DNA from: Deltaproteobacteria bacterium RIFCSPHIGHO2_02_FULL_44_16
Lineage (GTDB): Bacteria; UBA10199; 2-02-FULL-44-16
Direction: 5' to 3'
NCBI GenBank assembly: GCA_001798185.1
Contig: MGRM01000028.1
Span: 1-64,000, forward strand
DNA length: 64,000 bases
A model generated the notes under the pieces. That model made no database searches and had not been told where the DNA came from. It saw only the letters and a program-made list of their open reading frames with translations. Each line of letters starts with the position of its first letter. Position 1 is the first letter of the stretch. Both the position numbers and the translations under genes were made by a program. Shown piece after piece: positions 8,989-17,839 of the stretch.

Positions 8989-10512
8989 CTAAACGTCGAA
9001 CGTTATCCCCTGCGCCAGCGGTAAGTCCGTAGACCAGTTGATCGTATTGGTCTGACGGCGCATGTAGGCTTTCCAACTGTCAGAGCCGGATTCGCGGCCT
9101 CCGCCAGTCTCTTTCTCGCCGCCAAAGGCTCCCCCAATTTCAGCGCCACTTGTTCCGATATTAATATTGGCAATGCCGCAATCTGATCCCGCATGACTTA
9201 AAAATGTTTCGCTATTGATCACATTGGTGGTGAACATCGCGGAAGAGAGTCCTTGTGGAACATCATTGTGGATCTCAATGGCCTCTTCAAGTTTGTCGAA
9301 TTCCAAAAGATAGAGAATCGGAGCAAAGGTTTCTTCTTTGATGATCTCCATTGTGTGATGTGCTTTCACGAGCGTTGGTTCGACATAACCTCCGCCAGGA
9401 TAATTTTTTCCTTCAAGTTTTTTTCCGCCAAAAAGAATTTCTCCACCTTGAGTTCGAATGATTTCAAGCGCTTTTGTATATTGTCCCACAGCATCGAGAT
9501 CGATTAACGGTCCCATGAGCGTATTTTTCTCAAGAGGATTTCCAATACGAACTTGTTGGTAAGCTTTTTGAAGTCGTGATGTGAGATATTTTGCGATTTT
9601 TTTCTGCATCAAAAGTCGTCGTGTGGAAGTACAGCGTTGTCCTGCGGTTCCAACGGCACCAAAGGTAATCGCGCGAGTGGCAAGATCGAGGTTCGCGTCA
9701 TTCATGACGATGATAGCGTTATTTCCTCCGAGTTCTAAAAGAGAACGACCAAGTCGTCGTGCAACGACTTCGCCGACATAACGTCCCATACGACAAGAAC
9801 CAGTTGCAGAGATCAATGGGACTCTACGGTCAGCAATAAGTGTTTCCCCGATTTCTTCATTCGTTCCGATCACGAGATTGAAAACGCCGGGGTAACCGGA
9901 ATCCATCATGACTTCATTGATAATGTGTTGCACGGCGATCGCGCAAAGAGGAGTTTTGTGCGAAGGTTTCCAAATGACAGTGTCGCCGCAAATTGCCGCG
10001 ATGAAAGCATTCCATGCCCACACAGCAACCGGAAAGTTAAATGCAGAGATGACTCCAACTGGTCCCAGGGGATGCCACTGTTCATACATGCGATGCAGTG
10101 GACGCTCACTGTGCATCGTGAAACCGTAAAGTTGACGTGAAAGACCGACCGCAAAATCAGCGATGTCGATCATCTCCTGAACTTCACCCTCACCTTCAGA
10201 AAGAATTTTCCCCATTTCTACGCTGACCAATTTCCCCAGAAGAGCTTTTTTCTCTCGAAGTTTATTTCCGATTTGGCGAATGAGTTCACCGCGCTGTGGC
10301 GCTGGTACCATCCGCCACCGTTTGAACTCGGCTTGCGCCGTTTCTATAATTTTTTTGTAATCTTTTTTTGTGGCCTGAGTTATAGAAGCAAGTGGAGAGC
10401 CATCAATAGGAGTTTTCGAGAGAAGCTCTGCCCCTGAGGTTTTAACCCAACTTCCTGCAAACGCTCCATGGTTTTTTTGATTGATTCCAAGTTCTTTGAG
10501 AAGAGTATTCAT
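8989..10512 (-). CDS. Aldehyde dehydrogenase of the ALDH7 type (alpha-aminoadipic semialdehyde dehydrogenase)
   Basis: The 507-residue cytoplasmic NAD(P)-dependent enzyme probably oxidises 2-aminoadipate 6-semialdehyde to 2-aminoadipate in lysine breakdown. ALDH hallmarks are LELGGNNA (general-base Glu), GTAGQRCTSTRR (catalytic Cys) and AFNFPVAVWAWN. The C-terminal stretch GGAFGGEKETGGGRESGSD is characteristic of ALDH7/antiquitin. Lysine 6-aminotransferase, which makes its substrate, lies about 6 kb away on the same strand, and glutaryl-CoA dehydrogenase follows. The start codon overlaps the stop of the upstream DUF4143 ATPase gene (ATGA), so translation of a metabolic enzyme appears coupled to an unrelated ATPase. 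Confidence 0.88.
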   Translation of the reverse strand: MNTLLKELGINQKNHGAFAGSWVKTSGAELLSKTPIDGSPLASITQATKKDYKKIIETAQAEFKRWRMVPAPQRGELIRQIGNKLREKKALLGKLVSVEMGKILSEGEGEVQEMIDIADFAVGLSRQLYGFTMHSERPLHRMYEQWHPLGPVGVISAFNFPVAVWAWNAFIAAICGDTVIWKPSHKTPLCAIAVQHIINEVMMDSGYPGVFNLVIGTNEEIGETLIADRRVPLISATGSCRMGRYVGEVVARRLGRSLLELGGNNAIIVMNDANLDLATRAITFGAVGTAGQRCTSTRRLLMQKKIAKYLTSRLQKAYQQVRIGNPLEKNTLMGPLIDLDAVGQYTKALEIIRTQGGEILFGGKKLEGKNYPGGGYVEPTLVKAHHTMEIIKEETFAPILYLLEFDKLEEAIEIHNDVPQGLSSAMFTTNVINSETFLSHAGSDCGIANINIGTSGAEIGGAFGGEKETGGGRESGSDSWKAYMRRQTNTINWSTDLPLAQGITFDV

Positions 10513-11840
10513 AGATCCCTCCTATCAGACTCCCATCTCTTTTCTGCAACCAGATACGCCGTAAGCGGCAGCTTGTCTTTTTGGACAATAAAATATTGTG
10601 GACATGCTTTTAACAGTTCCATCTGCTTTTGCGATGGTCGACCATGGGATTTTAATTCAAATGCGCATTCGTCAACGTAAACATCAATCTCGGCTTTAGA
10701 CGTTTGACTGTAGAGATAGCTCGTTTCCATATCGTCAGCATATCGAAGGGTTTGAGCTACAAAGGCACATTCATCCAGATTGAACGAAGGCAAACTCTCT
10801 TCAAAGGTTCGACGGATCTGAAATCCAAGCGAGGAAAAGACGCGCGCAACAAAGGGATCGAGAGGATACATCTTCTTTTGTTTTGACGGGACAAATGTTT
10901 TTCGATGAATATCCATTTTTGGTAAAACTCGTAGAGAAAAATGATCTTCTTGCATATCCATAAGTGTTTTCACGGTATTGGCACTTTGAATATCCGTTCC
11001 TTTCCTTAAGACTTCATAATCAACACGGCTGTTCATGGTTTCCATGATGCGCCGACACAAGGCGGACAGAGATCGTTCCGGAGTGCGCACTTTGGACCAT
11101 GTTCCCAGAAGCCAGTCGCGGTAAACGTTCCACACATAATCCGGGATGTTCTGTCGCTGTTTATAAAAACCGACAACCTGTGGAATACCTCCTGTTGTCA
11201 AATATTCATTCCAGGCTTTTTCCCAAGAGATGTTTTGTTCCTGCAACCAGCTTTGATTAAAATGATGATAATTGACATCGCGATATGGCAGCGCGAGATC
11301 GGGATAGAAGAAATCCATAAATTCCCGGAAATTCCAGGGTCGTAAAAAAATATTTTTTCCTTCTCCTTTTCGTCCGGGAAGTCTCTCGCCACTTTCCAAT
11401 AAATATCTTGCTTCGCTTCCTGTACACCAGACGCGAACGGTTTGAAGTTTCCCTTCAGAATAGAGGGTACGAAGCGCAAGGTGCCAATCTGTTATCGATT
11501 GTACCTCATCCAGAACGAGCGTTGTCTTTCCCTGAAGAGAGGAAGAGAGATGCTGATAGAGATCTTTTTTATCGAGGATCACCGAACAATCAGTATAAAT
11601 AAGAGTCTCTGAATCTTTCATCTGACTTAAAAAGAGCTTTAAACTCGATGTTTTTCCAACCTGCCTTGGACCGTAAAGAAGTGAAATGGTTCCAAAAGAA
11701 GTTTCAAAAATACTTATTGGTATTGAGGAATATTTCAATAAACCTTCTTTTCCCCATAAATCAAGCTCATTTTTGATGGCCGGATCATCAAATAATATAT
11801 TGATATTATTATATGTTTTTAGATTATAATAAATCCTCAT
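10509..11840 (-). CDS. AAA ATPase with DUF4143 domain
   Basis: The 443-residue protein has an N-terminal AAA_14-type ATPase: Walker A GPRQVGKTS at about residue 58 and Walker B LVLDEVQ. A C-terminal DUF4143-like region ends with EIDVYVDECAFELKSHG, which fits the D...ExK pattern of restriction-nuclease folds. Such proteins are widespread in accessory DNA; their biological role is not settled. A second, diverged member is at 60723-61865. The frame begins in AT-rich sequence at 11840, and the gene overlaps the downstream dehydrogenase by four bases. The palindrome ladder at 11900-11935 lies just upstream and may control it. Confidence 0.82.
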   Translation of the reverse strand: MRIYYNLKTYNNINILFDDPAIKNELDLWGKEGLLKYSSIPISIFETSFGTISLLYGPRQVGKTSSLKLFLSQMKDSETLIYTDCSVILDKKDLYQHLSSSLQGKTTLVLDEVQSITDWHLALRTLYSEGKLQTVRVWCTGSEARYLLESGERLPGRKGEGKNIFLRPWNFREFMDFFYPDLALPYRDVNYHHFNQSWLQEQNISWEKAWNEYLTTGGIPQVVGFYKQRQNIPDYVWNVYRDWLLGTWSKVRTPERSLSALCRRIMETMNSRVDYEVLRKGTDIQSANTVKTLMDMQEDHFSLRVLPKMDIHRKTFVPSKQKKMYPLDPFVARVFSSLGFQIRRTFEESLPSFNLDECAFVAQTLRYADDMETSYLYSQTSKAEIDVYVDECAFELKSHGRPSQKQMELLKACPQYFIVQKDKLPLTAYLVAEKRWESDRRDL

Positions 11841-11899
11841 TTGTAATGAGGATTATCGAAATATTAGAAATTTGCAAGAAAAAAATGGGATTATTTTTG

Positions 11900-11935
11900 G
11901 GAGATATATCTCCTAAATTTAGGAGCTTCATCTCC
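11900..11935. promoter_or_regulatory. Interlocked GGAG/CTCC palindromes, candidate operator
   Basis: Two perfect palindromes share their CTCC: GGAGATATATCTCC at 11900-11913 and CTCCTAAATTTAGGAG at 11910-11925. The second GGAG then pairs with CTCC at 11932-11935. The region lies in the divergent spacer between the ATPase gene (start 11840) and the small gene at 12040. It could be a repressor site, or it could mask Shine-Dalgarno-like GGAG in RNA. No regulator is identified. Confidence 0.5.
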
Positions 11936-12039
11936 TATTTCTAGTGCACATCCATTCAAGTTTTTTAGCAAGCAACATTTCTTGATTTCAACGGATAACC
12001 CTATTACGCATTTCAAAGTATCATCAAAAGGAGGCCATT

Positions 12040-12345
12040 ATGTTTTCAGGAGGTAACGACCAGTGCAAATCATGCCATCGACCAGATCATGTATTTCTCT
12101 TTCGCGAAATAGACGAAAAGATTATTTTAGCTAATGAGGATGCCAAAAACCTAACATCCATTCAAACACAAGATGATATTTTAACGCAAGTGACTCAAAT
12201 ACAGCAGAGGCTTCTGACCAGCAATATTTCCTTTGAACCTCTTCCGGACGAAGTTTTGAGAAGAGTTGTACAGGCTCAAATAGGTATATTCAATTCATCA
12301 GGTCGCACAGCAACTACGCCCTGGGGAGAATTAATTCCAGATTGA
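12040..12345 (+). CDS. Small hypothetical protein with CxxC motif
   Basis: The 101-residue protein is not recognised. It starts MFSGGNDQCKSCHRPDH, so a single CKSCH sits near the N-terminus. With no signal peptide, zinc or thiol chemistry is likelier than heme attachment. The rest is hydrophilic and helical. A very strong Shine-Dalgarno (AAAGGAGG, 5 bases before ATG) supports it as a real gene. It stands between the ATPase and aldo/keto reductase genes and is divergent from the ATPase. Its style (short, strong ribosome site, no homologue recalled) matches the hypothetical genes at 37195 and 51903. Confidence 0.6.
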   Translation: MFSGGNDQCKSCHRPDHVFLFREIDEKIILANEDAKNLTSIQTQDDILTQVTQIQQRLLTSNISFEPLPDEVLRRVVQAQIGIFNSSGRTATTPWGELIPD

Positions 12346-12428
12346 AGATCTACCACTGCTTCCCCCACCAAGTAAAAAATAAATGAAGCGCCGTGCACTT
12401 ATTTGGGAAAATTCCTGGTTTTATTGCC

Positions 12429-13301
12429 TTATCCCGGGAAATCTTTTTCGATCGCGGAAATTTCTGATGCACTGAGATTTATTTTTTCCGCGGCGAGTGA
12501 ATCCTCAAGACTTTGAATGCGTGTGGCTCCTGGGATCGGAACAATACAGGGAGATTTGGCCATCAGCCATGCAAGCACTAAACAATGGGGGCTTGCGTCT
12601 CTTTCCCTAGCGACTTTTGCAAGTTCTTTAAAATTACCAATGAGTTTCACGCGACGACTTCCTCCAAGTGGACTCCAAGGAAGGAAGGTGAGCTTCTGAT
12701 CTTCGCAGTATTGCAAAACACCATCGCGTTCTGGATTTCGACACCACGGATTATACTGATTTTGAATCGAAACGATGGGGAACATTGTTTGTGCTTGTTT
12801 GATTTCGTCGACAGAAACATTTGAGAGTCCTACAAAGCGAATGAGTTTTTGATCAACTGCTTCTTTCACCGGTTTTAAACTTTGACGAATGGGATAACGA
12901 TCATCAGGTGCGTGCCATTGCCAGAGTGGAATGGGATGTGTTCCACCGAGCGCTTCATAACTTTCGTTGATAGTTTTTCGAAGATGATCGGGATTTCCAT
13001 TGACCGTCCAATCACCGCTTGGCCGCATGAGACCACCTTTGGTCGCGACGATAATGTCATCTGTATTTCCTCGATATGTTGAAAGTGCTTTGGCGATGAG
13101 TATTTCGTTATGATGTTTATCATTTTCATCTTTGCAATAGGAATCTGCAGTATCGATCAGTGTTACACCTAATTGCAACGCCCGATGAATCACGCTGATC
13201 GCTTGTTCTTCAGAAGGTCGATTTGCAAGCGAGAGCGGCATGGCGCCAAGGCCAATGCGACTGATAGCAATTTCGGTATTTCCAAGTTTTGTGGTTTGCA
13301 T
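12429..13301 (-). CDS. Aldo/keto reductase
   Basis: This 290-residue NADPH-dependent TIM-barrel oxidoreductase reduces aldehydes or ketones to alcohols in the cytoplasm. The catalytic tetrad is visible: Asp and Tyr in LIDTADSY, Lys in IVATKGG and His in LWQWHAPDD. The C-terminal cofactor region PIPGATRIQSLEDSL is also present. The substrate is unknown. It lies 10 bases downstream of the HepT/MntA pair on the same strand and could be read through from it. A link to the scattered lysine genes is possible but not shown. Confidence 0.9.
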   Translation of the reverse strand: MQTTKLGNTEIAISRIGLGAMPLSLANRPSEEQAISVIHRALQLGVTLIDTADSYCKDENDKHHNEILIAKALSTYRGNTDDIIVATKGGLMRPSGDWTVNGNPDHLRKTINESYEALGGTHPIPLWQWHAPDDRYPIRQSLKPVKEAVDQKLIRFVGLSNVSVDEIKQAQTMFPIVSIQNQYNPWCRNPERDGVLQYCEDQKLTFLPWSPLGGSRRVKLIGNFKELAKVARERDASPHCLVLAWLMAKSPCIVPIPGATRIQSLEDSLAAEKINLSASEISAIEKDFPG

Positions 13302-13310
13302 GCTATCTCC

Positions 13311-13655
13311 TTATGAAATTTTTTTGAGAATACTTTTGAGTTGTCCAATCAAAATTGGAAGCTGATCCTGAATCGTATTCCACACAATCTCAACATCAAT
13401 ATCAAAGTATCCATGAATCAAACGATTGCGCGTGGCAATGATAATATTCCATGGAACAGAAGCATATTTTTTGCGGAATACAAGCGTGAGCTTGTTTGCA
13501 GCCTCTCCGATCATTTCAATTTCTTTGATCAGTGAAAGAAGGAGCTGACGATTCTCTTTAAGATCTTGTTGAGTTTTGTTTCTGATAAAAGAGCAAGCTT
13601 CCAGTGCTGCGTCGAGCATATGCTGAATGCGAATCATGTCAGGATTACGCGGCAT
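13311..13655 (-). CDS. hepT: HepT-type HEPN ribonuclease toxin
   Basis: The 114-residue helical HEPN protein carries the RX4HXY active-site motif as RNRLIHGY at about residues 76-83. In characterised HepT/MntA modules HepT is a ribonuclease and MntA inactivates it by AMPylating the Tyr of this motif. Length and helical pattern fit the family. Its start lies 11 bases inside the upstream antitoxin gene, so the two are co-translated. A second, diverged pair is at 40419-41317. Confidence 0.9.
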   Translation of the reverse strand: MPRNPDMIRIQHMLDAALEACSFIRNKTQQDLKENRQLLLSLIKEIEMIGEAANKLTLVFRKKYASVPWNIIIATRNRLIHGYFDIDVEIVWNTIQDQLPILIGQLKSILKKIS

Positions 13656-14145
13656 AAAGAGTGTGCGCTTCTTTCAAGACTTCATCGCGAAAATAGTGAC
13701 TGATTTCATTTTTTGTTTTGAGATCGATTTTTTTCCCATTGAGAAGTGTGGAAAGCTCTTGTTCGAGAACGACCATTTCAAAAAGATTTGGTTTTCTCTC
13801 TTTTTCGAATTCAATGAGAATATCAATATCACTTTGATCGTTAAAATCTTTTCCTAAGATTGAACCAAAAAGCATCAGCTTTTCAATGCCATGTTTTCTG
13901 CAAAAATGAACGAGAGCTTCTTGGGAAAGGGGAAAGCGAAAACGTGAAATCGTATCGGAGGCGGATTCATGTTGTATCGCTTCATGAATGAGTTGATCTA
14001 AAAGTTCACTTTGACTCTTGTGCAGTTGCTCCGCCTTTTGCTGAAGCCATGCAATATGTTGCGGAGGAAGCGTAAACGATGTGCGAACTCGTTTCTTTTC
14101 TCCTCGAAGGGGCCTTCCAGCCCTTTTTTTGCTTTTTTCAGACAT
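13645..14145 (-). CDS. mntA: MntA nucleotidyltransferase antitoxin with added N-terminal ribbon-helix-helix-like domain
   Basis: The 166-residue protein joins two parts. Residues 1-60 are basic (SKKRAGRPLRGEKKRVRTSF) followed by a helical TLPPQHIAWLQQKAEQ stretch resembling a ribbon-helix-helix DNA-binding domain. Residues about 75-166 form a minimal nucleotidyltransferase with the GSX10DXD motif (GSILGKDFNDQSDIDIL). The second part should AMPylate and silence the HepT encoded downstream. The first part could let the antitoxin repress its own promoter, where a CTTAATTAAG palindrome lies. Ordinary MntA proteins lack this extension. Confidence 0.85.
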   Translation of the reverse strand: MSEKSKKRAGRPLRGEKKRVRTSFTLPPQHIAWLQQKAEQLHKSQSELLDQLIHEAIQHESASDTISRFRFPLSQEALVHFCRKHGIEKLMLFGSILGKDFNDQSDIDILIEFEKERKPNLFEMVVLEQELSTLLNGKKIDLKTKNEISHYFRDEVLKEAHTLYAA

Positions 14146-14149
14146 GCCT

Positions 14150-14180
14150 ATTATATATTACTTAATTAAGAATTAAGCAA
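14150..14180 (-). promoter_or_regulatory. Candidate promoter/operator of the mntA-hepT operon
   Basis: Read on the minus strand, TTGCTT is followed 19 bases later by a perfect TATAAT (14150-14155), only 4 bases before the mntA ATG. Transcripts would be leaderless or nearly so. The palindrome CTTAATTAAG (14161-14170) sits between the two hexamers, where a bound ribbon-helix-helix protein would block polymerase. Confidence 0.5.
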
Positions 14181-14259
14181 TACTTATTTAGAGATGCTTT
14201 TCAAGCTCTTGAGCAACTAGTTTCTTTTTTGACCGATAATATTCAGGAAAGAGGTTTTT

Positions 14260-16470
14260 ATGGGCGACGGTATTGTCAAAAAAATAGCGGTTGTCATCAA
14301 TAATGGTGATGAAGAGTGGCATCTTGAAAATGTCGACGCATCGCTTAACGTCCTCGAGTCACCGGAAACAGAAACCTTTGTCGTTTCAGTCCAGCCTCCG
14401 AAAAAACCACATGACCACTATATTTCAACGGCAAAAAAAGATGTAGAAGCGCTTCTCACCGATCTTCGTCAGAAAATTGATGATGACGATGAGGTTGTTT
14501 TCTATATTACTGGTCATGGAGCGAAGTTCGAAAAACAATCGACGATTTGTTTGAACGACGACTGCGATACTTTCCATTTACTTCAACAACTCGATCAGCT
14601 CTCTTTTGGAAATCGAACCGTTATTATGGATCAGTGTTTAAGCGGCGATCTCACTGCTCTTTTTGCTGACGATCAACGATCGCTTATTCTTTCGTTAAGT
14701 CATAATAATGAAACAGATATCTGTCCTGAGTTTGCACCATACTTTTGGTCGTCTGAGCCTGGTTCGTGGCTTGCGCGCTATCAACGTGCTTATCCTCATG
14801 TGCATAGTTCAACGCCAAAGATGGTGATGACAGCTGGTTACAAACTTAATGGAACATCGAGCTTTTCTTCAACGGTTGAACATTTTGAGACGGGAGAAGA
14901 GTTGGATTCATATTCGAAGCTAAAACCGGGAGAGCTTCGAATTGTTTATTTTTCTCTGAAAGATTGTAAACCTTGTATTGAATATGATCCGCTTTATACA
15001 AAATTTGCGCAGGATGGTGGTGGGATTTATCATTTTGTGAAAACAGAGAATACGGAACTTTCGGAAAAATACGGTTTTAAGAGTTGGCCTTCAGTGATGG
15101 TCATTGATGCGCAGGGAAGACAATTTACGATTCATGATAAAAAACATCTCTTCGAAGAAATAGCTGCGCTTTACCTTACTCCAGCACAGCGTCTCGAGCA
15201 GATTCGAAAGTCTCTCCTTCAGAAAGATGAGATAGGACTTCTTTTTGCCTCTTTTTATGCTCGTAAACTTGCGACTGAATTAACACCTGCAGAAGCAGCA
15301 CGTGAAGCTCAGGCGCTTCGAGAATTGATAGTGGAATACGGACAGAAAATTGGGACAGGAGAAATCGATATTGATCCTGAGCGAGCGGGCTACATGAGTT
15401 ATCATCTTCAACGTTCTTATGTCGCAATGACCTTACAGATGGAGCCCGAAGAATTGATAAAGGAGGTTCAAGCATTGAGCAAGCTTCTGAAGAATCTCCA
15501 GCAAGACTCTCCTCTTATGGGAACGTTCGACGATTTAGCAAGAGCGACCCTGCTTCATGCAGTACATGAAAAAGTTATCTTAGATAAAAAAGTTCCCTCG
15601 GAAAATTTTATCCCTCAGACTCGAGAGCACTTTGCAGCTTCTGAAAAAAGTGAACTCTACCGTCGTAACGCTATGATTGGATATGCACGCATGATTGCTA
15701 CCTTTGATGTTTCACCAGAAGAAGTTCATCAGGGAATTCATGCACTGTCTGAGGTGGTAACGAAAACAGATAATATATTGCTCCTCGAAGGAGCGGTTCT
15801 TGCGGCGGCAACACTTCTTCCAAAGGTTCCACAACATGATTATAATGATCTTTTGAGCCTGGCTTTGAATATCTATAACAAAACAGCATCTGAAAATTCT
15901 TTTGATCCTCTGACGCACGATCGTGCTTATGAATTGATTAAACAGCTTGTGAAGCTTATGGAACAGATGCCATCAGAAGAGAAAAGTGCAGAAGTTCAGC
16001 TAACTCTTCCAAAACCACCGACTCCTTTTTTTACTTATGGAATTTCGTTAAATGTAAGAACCAAACCGATATCGTTAACCAGTTTTACGGTCCAGGATAT
16101 TGGTGTCAGACAGTCTGTCTCTGGGCGTTTGTCATCTCTTCTCCCTCTTCACGATCTGGTAGACTTGGGAGTGAAACTTGAGGCGGGAATGGCCCAGGAT
16201 GGTACTGGTAAAAATGTTGGAGAACCGACGTTTGATTTTTCACTAAGTGCTCTTTTCGGTCATTATGGAAAAGGAGGATTTATCACCGCTGATGTCGGAG
16301 TGGGGTATTATTTCGGCTTTCAAAATGAACCATTTGTGACCGGAAGCGCAGAGATGGGACTTCATCTCATTCCCCATTTTGCCGCAAGTTTTTATGGCCA
16401 GGTTGGAGTTACCTTTGATCGTCAGGAAGCCAATGGACAATTTGGTTTACGTTTCTGCATTACGAAATAA
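14260..16470 (+). CDS. Caspase-like / thioredoxin-like / C-terminal beta-barrel fusion protein
   Basis: The 736-residue protein is a three-part fusion not recognised as a named family. Residues about 1-200 look like a clan CD (caspase-like) peptidase: His86 in YITGHG and Cys126 in MDQCLSG form the expected dyad. Residues about 220-310 look like a thioredoxin fold with CKPC at 236-239 and WPSVMVID carrying the cis-Pro. Residues about 310-590 are helical. From about 595 to the end there are alternating beta strands (ITADVGVGYYFGF, ASFYGQVGVTF), like an outer-membrane barrel. No signal peptide is visible, which is odd for a thioredoxin or barrel. The 3' end overlaps the convergent lysine aminotransferase gene by 11 bases. 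Confidence 0.7.
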   Translation: MGDGIVKKIAVVINNGDEEWHLENVDASLNVLESPETETFVVSVQPPKKPHDHYISTAKKDVEALLTDLRQKIDDDDEVVFYITGHGAKFEKQSTICLNDDCDTFHLLQQLDQLSFGNRTVIMDQCLSGDLTALFADDQRSLILSLSHNNETDICPEFAPYFWSSEPGSWLARYQRAYPHVHSSTPKMVMTAGYKLNGTSSFSSTVEHFETGEELDSYSKLKPGELRIVYFSLKDCKPCIEYDPLYTKFAQDGGGIYHFVKTENTELSEKYGFKSWPSVMVIDAQGRQFTIHDKKHLFEEIAALYLTPAQRLEQIRKSLLQKDEIGLLFASFYARKLATELTPAEAAREAQALRELIVEYGQKIGTGEIDIDPERAGYMSYHLQRSYVAMTLQMEPEELIKEVQALSKLLKNLQQDSPLMGTFDDLARATLLHAVHEKVILDKKVPSENFIPQTREHFAASEKSELYRRNAMIGYARMIATFDVSPEEVHQGIHALSEVVTKTDNILLLEGAVLAAATLLPKVPQHDYNDLLSLALNIYNKTASENSFDPLTHDRAYELIKQLVKLMEQMPSEEKSAEVQLTLPKPPTPFFTYGISLNVRTKPISLTSFTVQDIGVRQSVSGRLSSLLPLHDLVDLGVKLEAGMAQDGTGKNVGEPTFDFSLSALFGHYGKGGFITADVGVGYYFGFQNEPFVTGSAEMGLHLIPHFAASFYGQVGVTFDRQEANGQFGLRFCITK

Positions 16471-17788
16471 ATAAATTCTCTGTCTTTAATGTCTCACGAA
16501 GAATGTCGATGGCTTTATCGATTTCTTTGGTCGTTACTGTCAGCGTTGGACGGAAGCGAAGAGAACGAGTACCACACGCAAGAATAATCATTCCTTTTTC
16601 ATAACATTTCTTTCGAACTTGGTCGCGAGTTTCTGGAGATGGGAAGTCGATCGCACACATTAAACCTAAGCCACGTGCATTGGTAATATCAGATTCGCGT
16701 TCAAGTTCCACAAGTCGAGAAAGCAGATGTTTTCCAACTGTCGCAGCATGTTGAATCAATTTTTCTGTATGAATGATTTCCAAAATTTTGGCGACACGCA
16801 CCATATCGACGAGGTTACCACCAAACGTTGAATTGATACGGCTTTGCTCAACGAAGACATTTTTTTCTATTTCATCAACGCGTCTTCCAACTAAAATACC
16901 ACACACCTGCGATTTTTTTCCAAAGGCAAGAGCATCTGGGACAACATGAAAGTGTTCATAAGCCCAAAACTTTCCGGTCAAACCAAAACCGGTTTGGACT
17001 TCATCAAAAATCAGCATGATCTCATGTTGATCGCAAAGTGTTCGCAGTTCTTTGAGAAATTCAGCACGAAAATGATTGTCGCCTCCTTCGGCTTGAATCG
17101 GTTCGATGAGAAGAGCAGCAATATCATCTGGATTTTTTTTGATCGCGCTGTGAATTTGCTCAAGAGCTCTCTCTTCTAATGAAGCAGCCGCAGCCGTATT
17201 TGGTTTTCCACCTTCAAACGTGAGTGAAGGAGGATCAATACGTGGCCAATCAAAACGCGGGAAATACTGATATTTTCTCGGATCAGCGGTGTTGGTCAGA
17301 GAAAGAGTGTAACCGCTGCGTCCATGAAATGCATTTTTGAAATGTATGACTTGTCTTCCTTTTTCATCTTTCGATCCACGAGCAAAATTCTTTTTGACCT
17401 TCCAGTCAAAAGCAACTTTCAGTGCATTTTCGATTGCGAGTGTTCCGCTATCGATCAAAAAAAGATGAGGAAGTTCTTTTGGAATGGCATAGCGGCCAAA
17501 GGCATCGACGGTTTCGGCAAATTCGACCGTGTAGACATCGGGATTGGAGACTTTATTGATCGCTGTTTTTCCGAGCTTCGTTATAAATGTGGGATTTGAA
17601 ATTTTGGGATGATTAAAGCCGACCGGAAGCGAAGCGAAAAAACTAAACATGTCGAGAAATTCGCGTTTGCCTTTAGAATCGTACAAATAACAACCGTGCG
17701 ATTTTTCCAGATCGCAGACAAAATCATATCCTTCAGCGAGAATATGTTTTTTCAGTGTTGCGTGAACGTCATTTGATGTCATGGTCAT
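16460..17788 (-). CDS. lat: L-lysine 6-aminotransferase
   Basis: This 442-residue PLP-dependent class III aminotransferase transfers the epsilon-amino group of lysine to 2-oxoglutarate, giving 2-aminoadipate 6-semialdehyde. Visible hallmarks are LIFDEVQTGFGLTG, ALLIEPIQAEGGDNHF and the PLP lysine in ALAFGKKSQVCG. The wording HLFLIDSGTLAIENALK resembles known Lat enzymes. The start at 17788 has AGGAGA upstream; a second ATG is two codons in. It lies downstream of glutaryl-CoA dehydrogenase on the same strand with a repeat in the 190-base gap. Together with the ALDH7 enzyme it implies lysine catabolism via aminoadipate. Confidence 0.9.
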   Translation of the reverse strand: MTMTSNDVHATLKKHILAEGYDFVCDLEKSHGCYLYDSKGKREFLDMFSFFASLPVGFNHPKISNPTFITKLGKTAINKVSNPDVYTVEFAETVDAFGRYAIPKELPHLFLIDSGTLAIENALKVAFDWKVKKNFARGSKDEKGRQVIHFKNAFHGRSGYTLSLTNTADPRKYQYFPRFDWPRIDPPSLTFEGGKPNTAAAASLEERALEQIHSAIKKNPDDIAALLIEPIQAEGGDNHFRAEFLKELRTLCDQHEIMLIFDEVQTGFGLTGKFWAYEHFHVVPDALAFGKKSQVCGILVGRRVDEIEKNVFVEQSRINSTFGGNLVDMVRVAKILEIIHTEKLIQHAATVGKHLLSRLVELERESDITNARGLGLMCAIDFPSPETRDQVRKKCYEKGMIILACGTRSLRFRPTLTVTTKEIDKAIDILRETLKTENLFIS

Positions 17789-17839
17789 GGTATCTCCTAA
17801 GTTTTAATAAACGCCACGCGAGTGGTGAACTTTCTCGCC

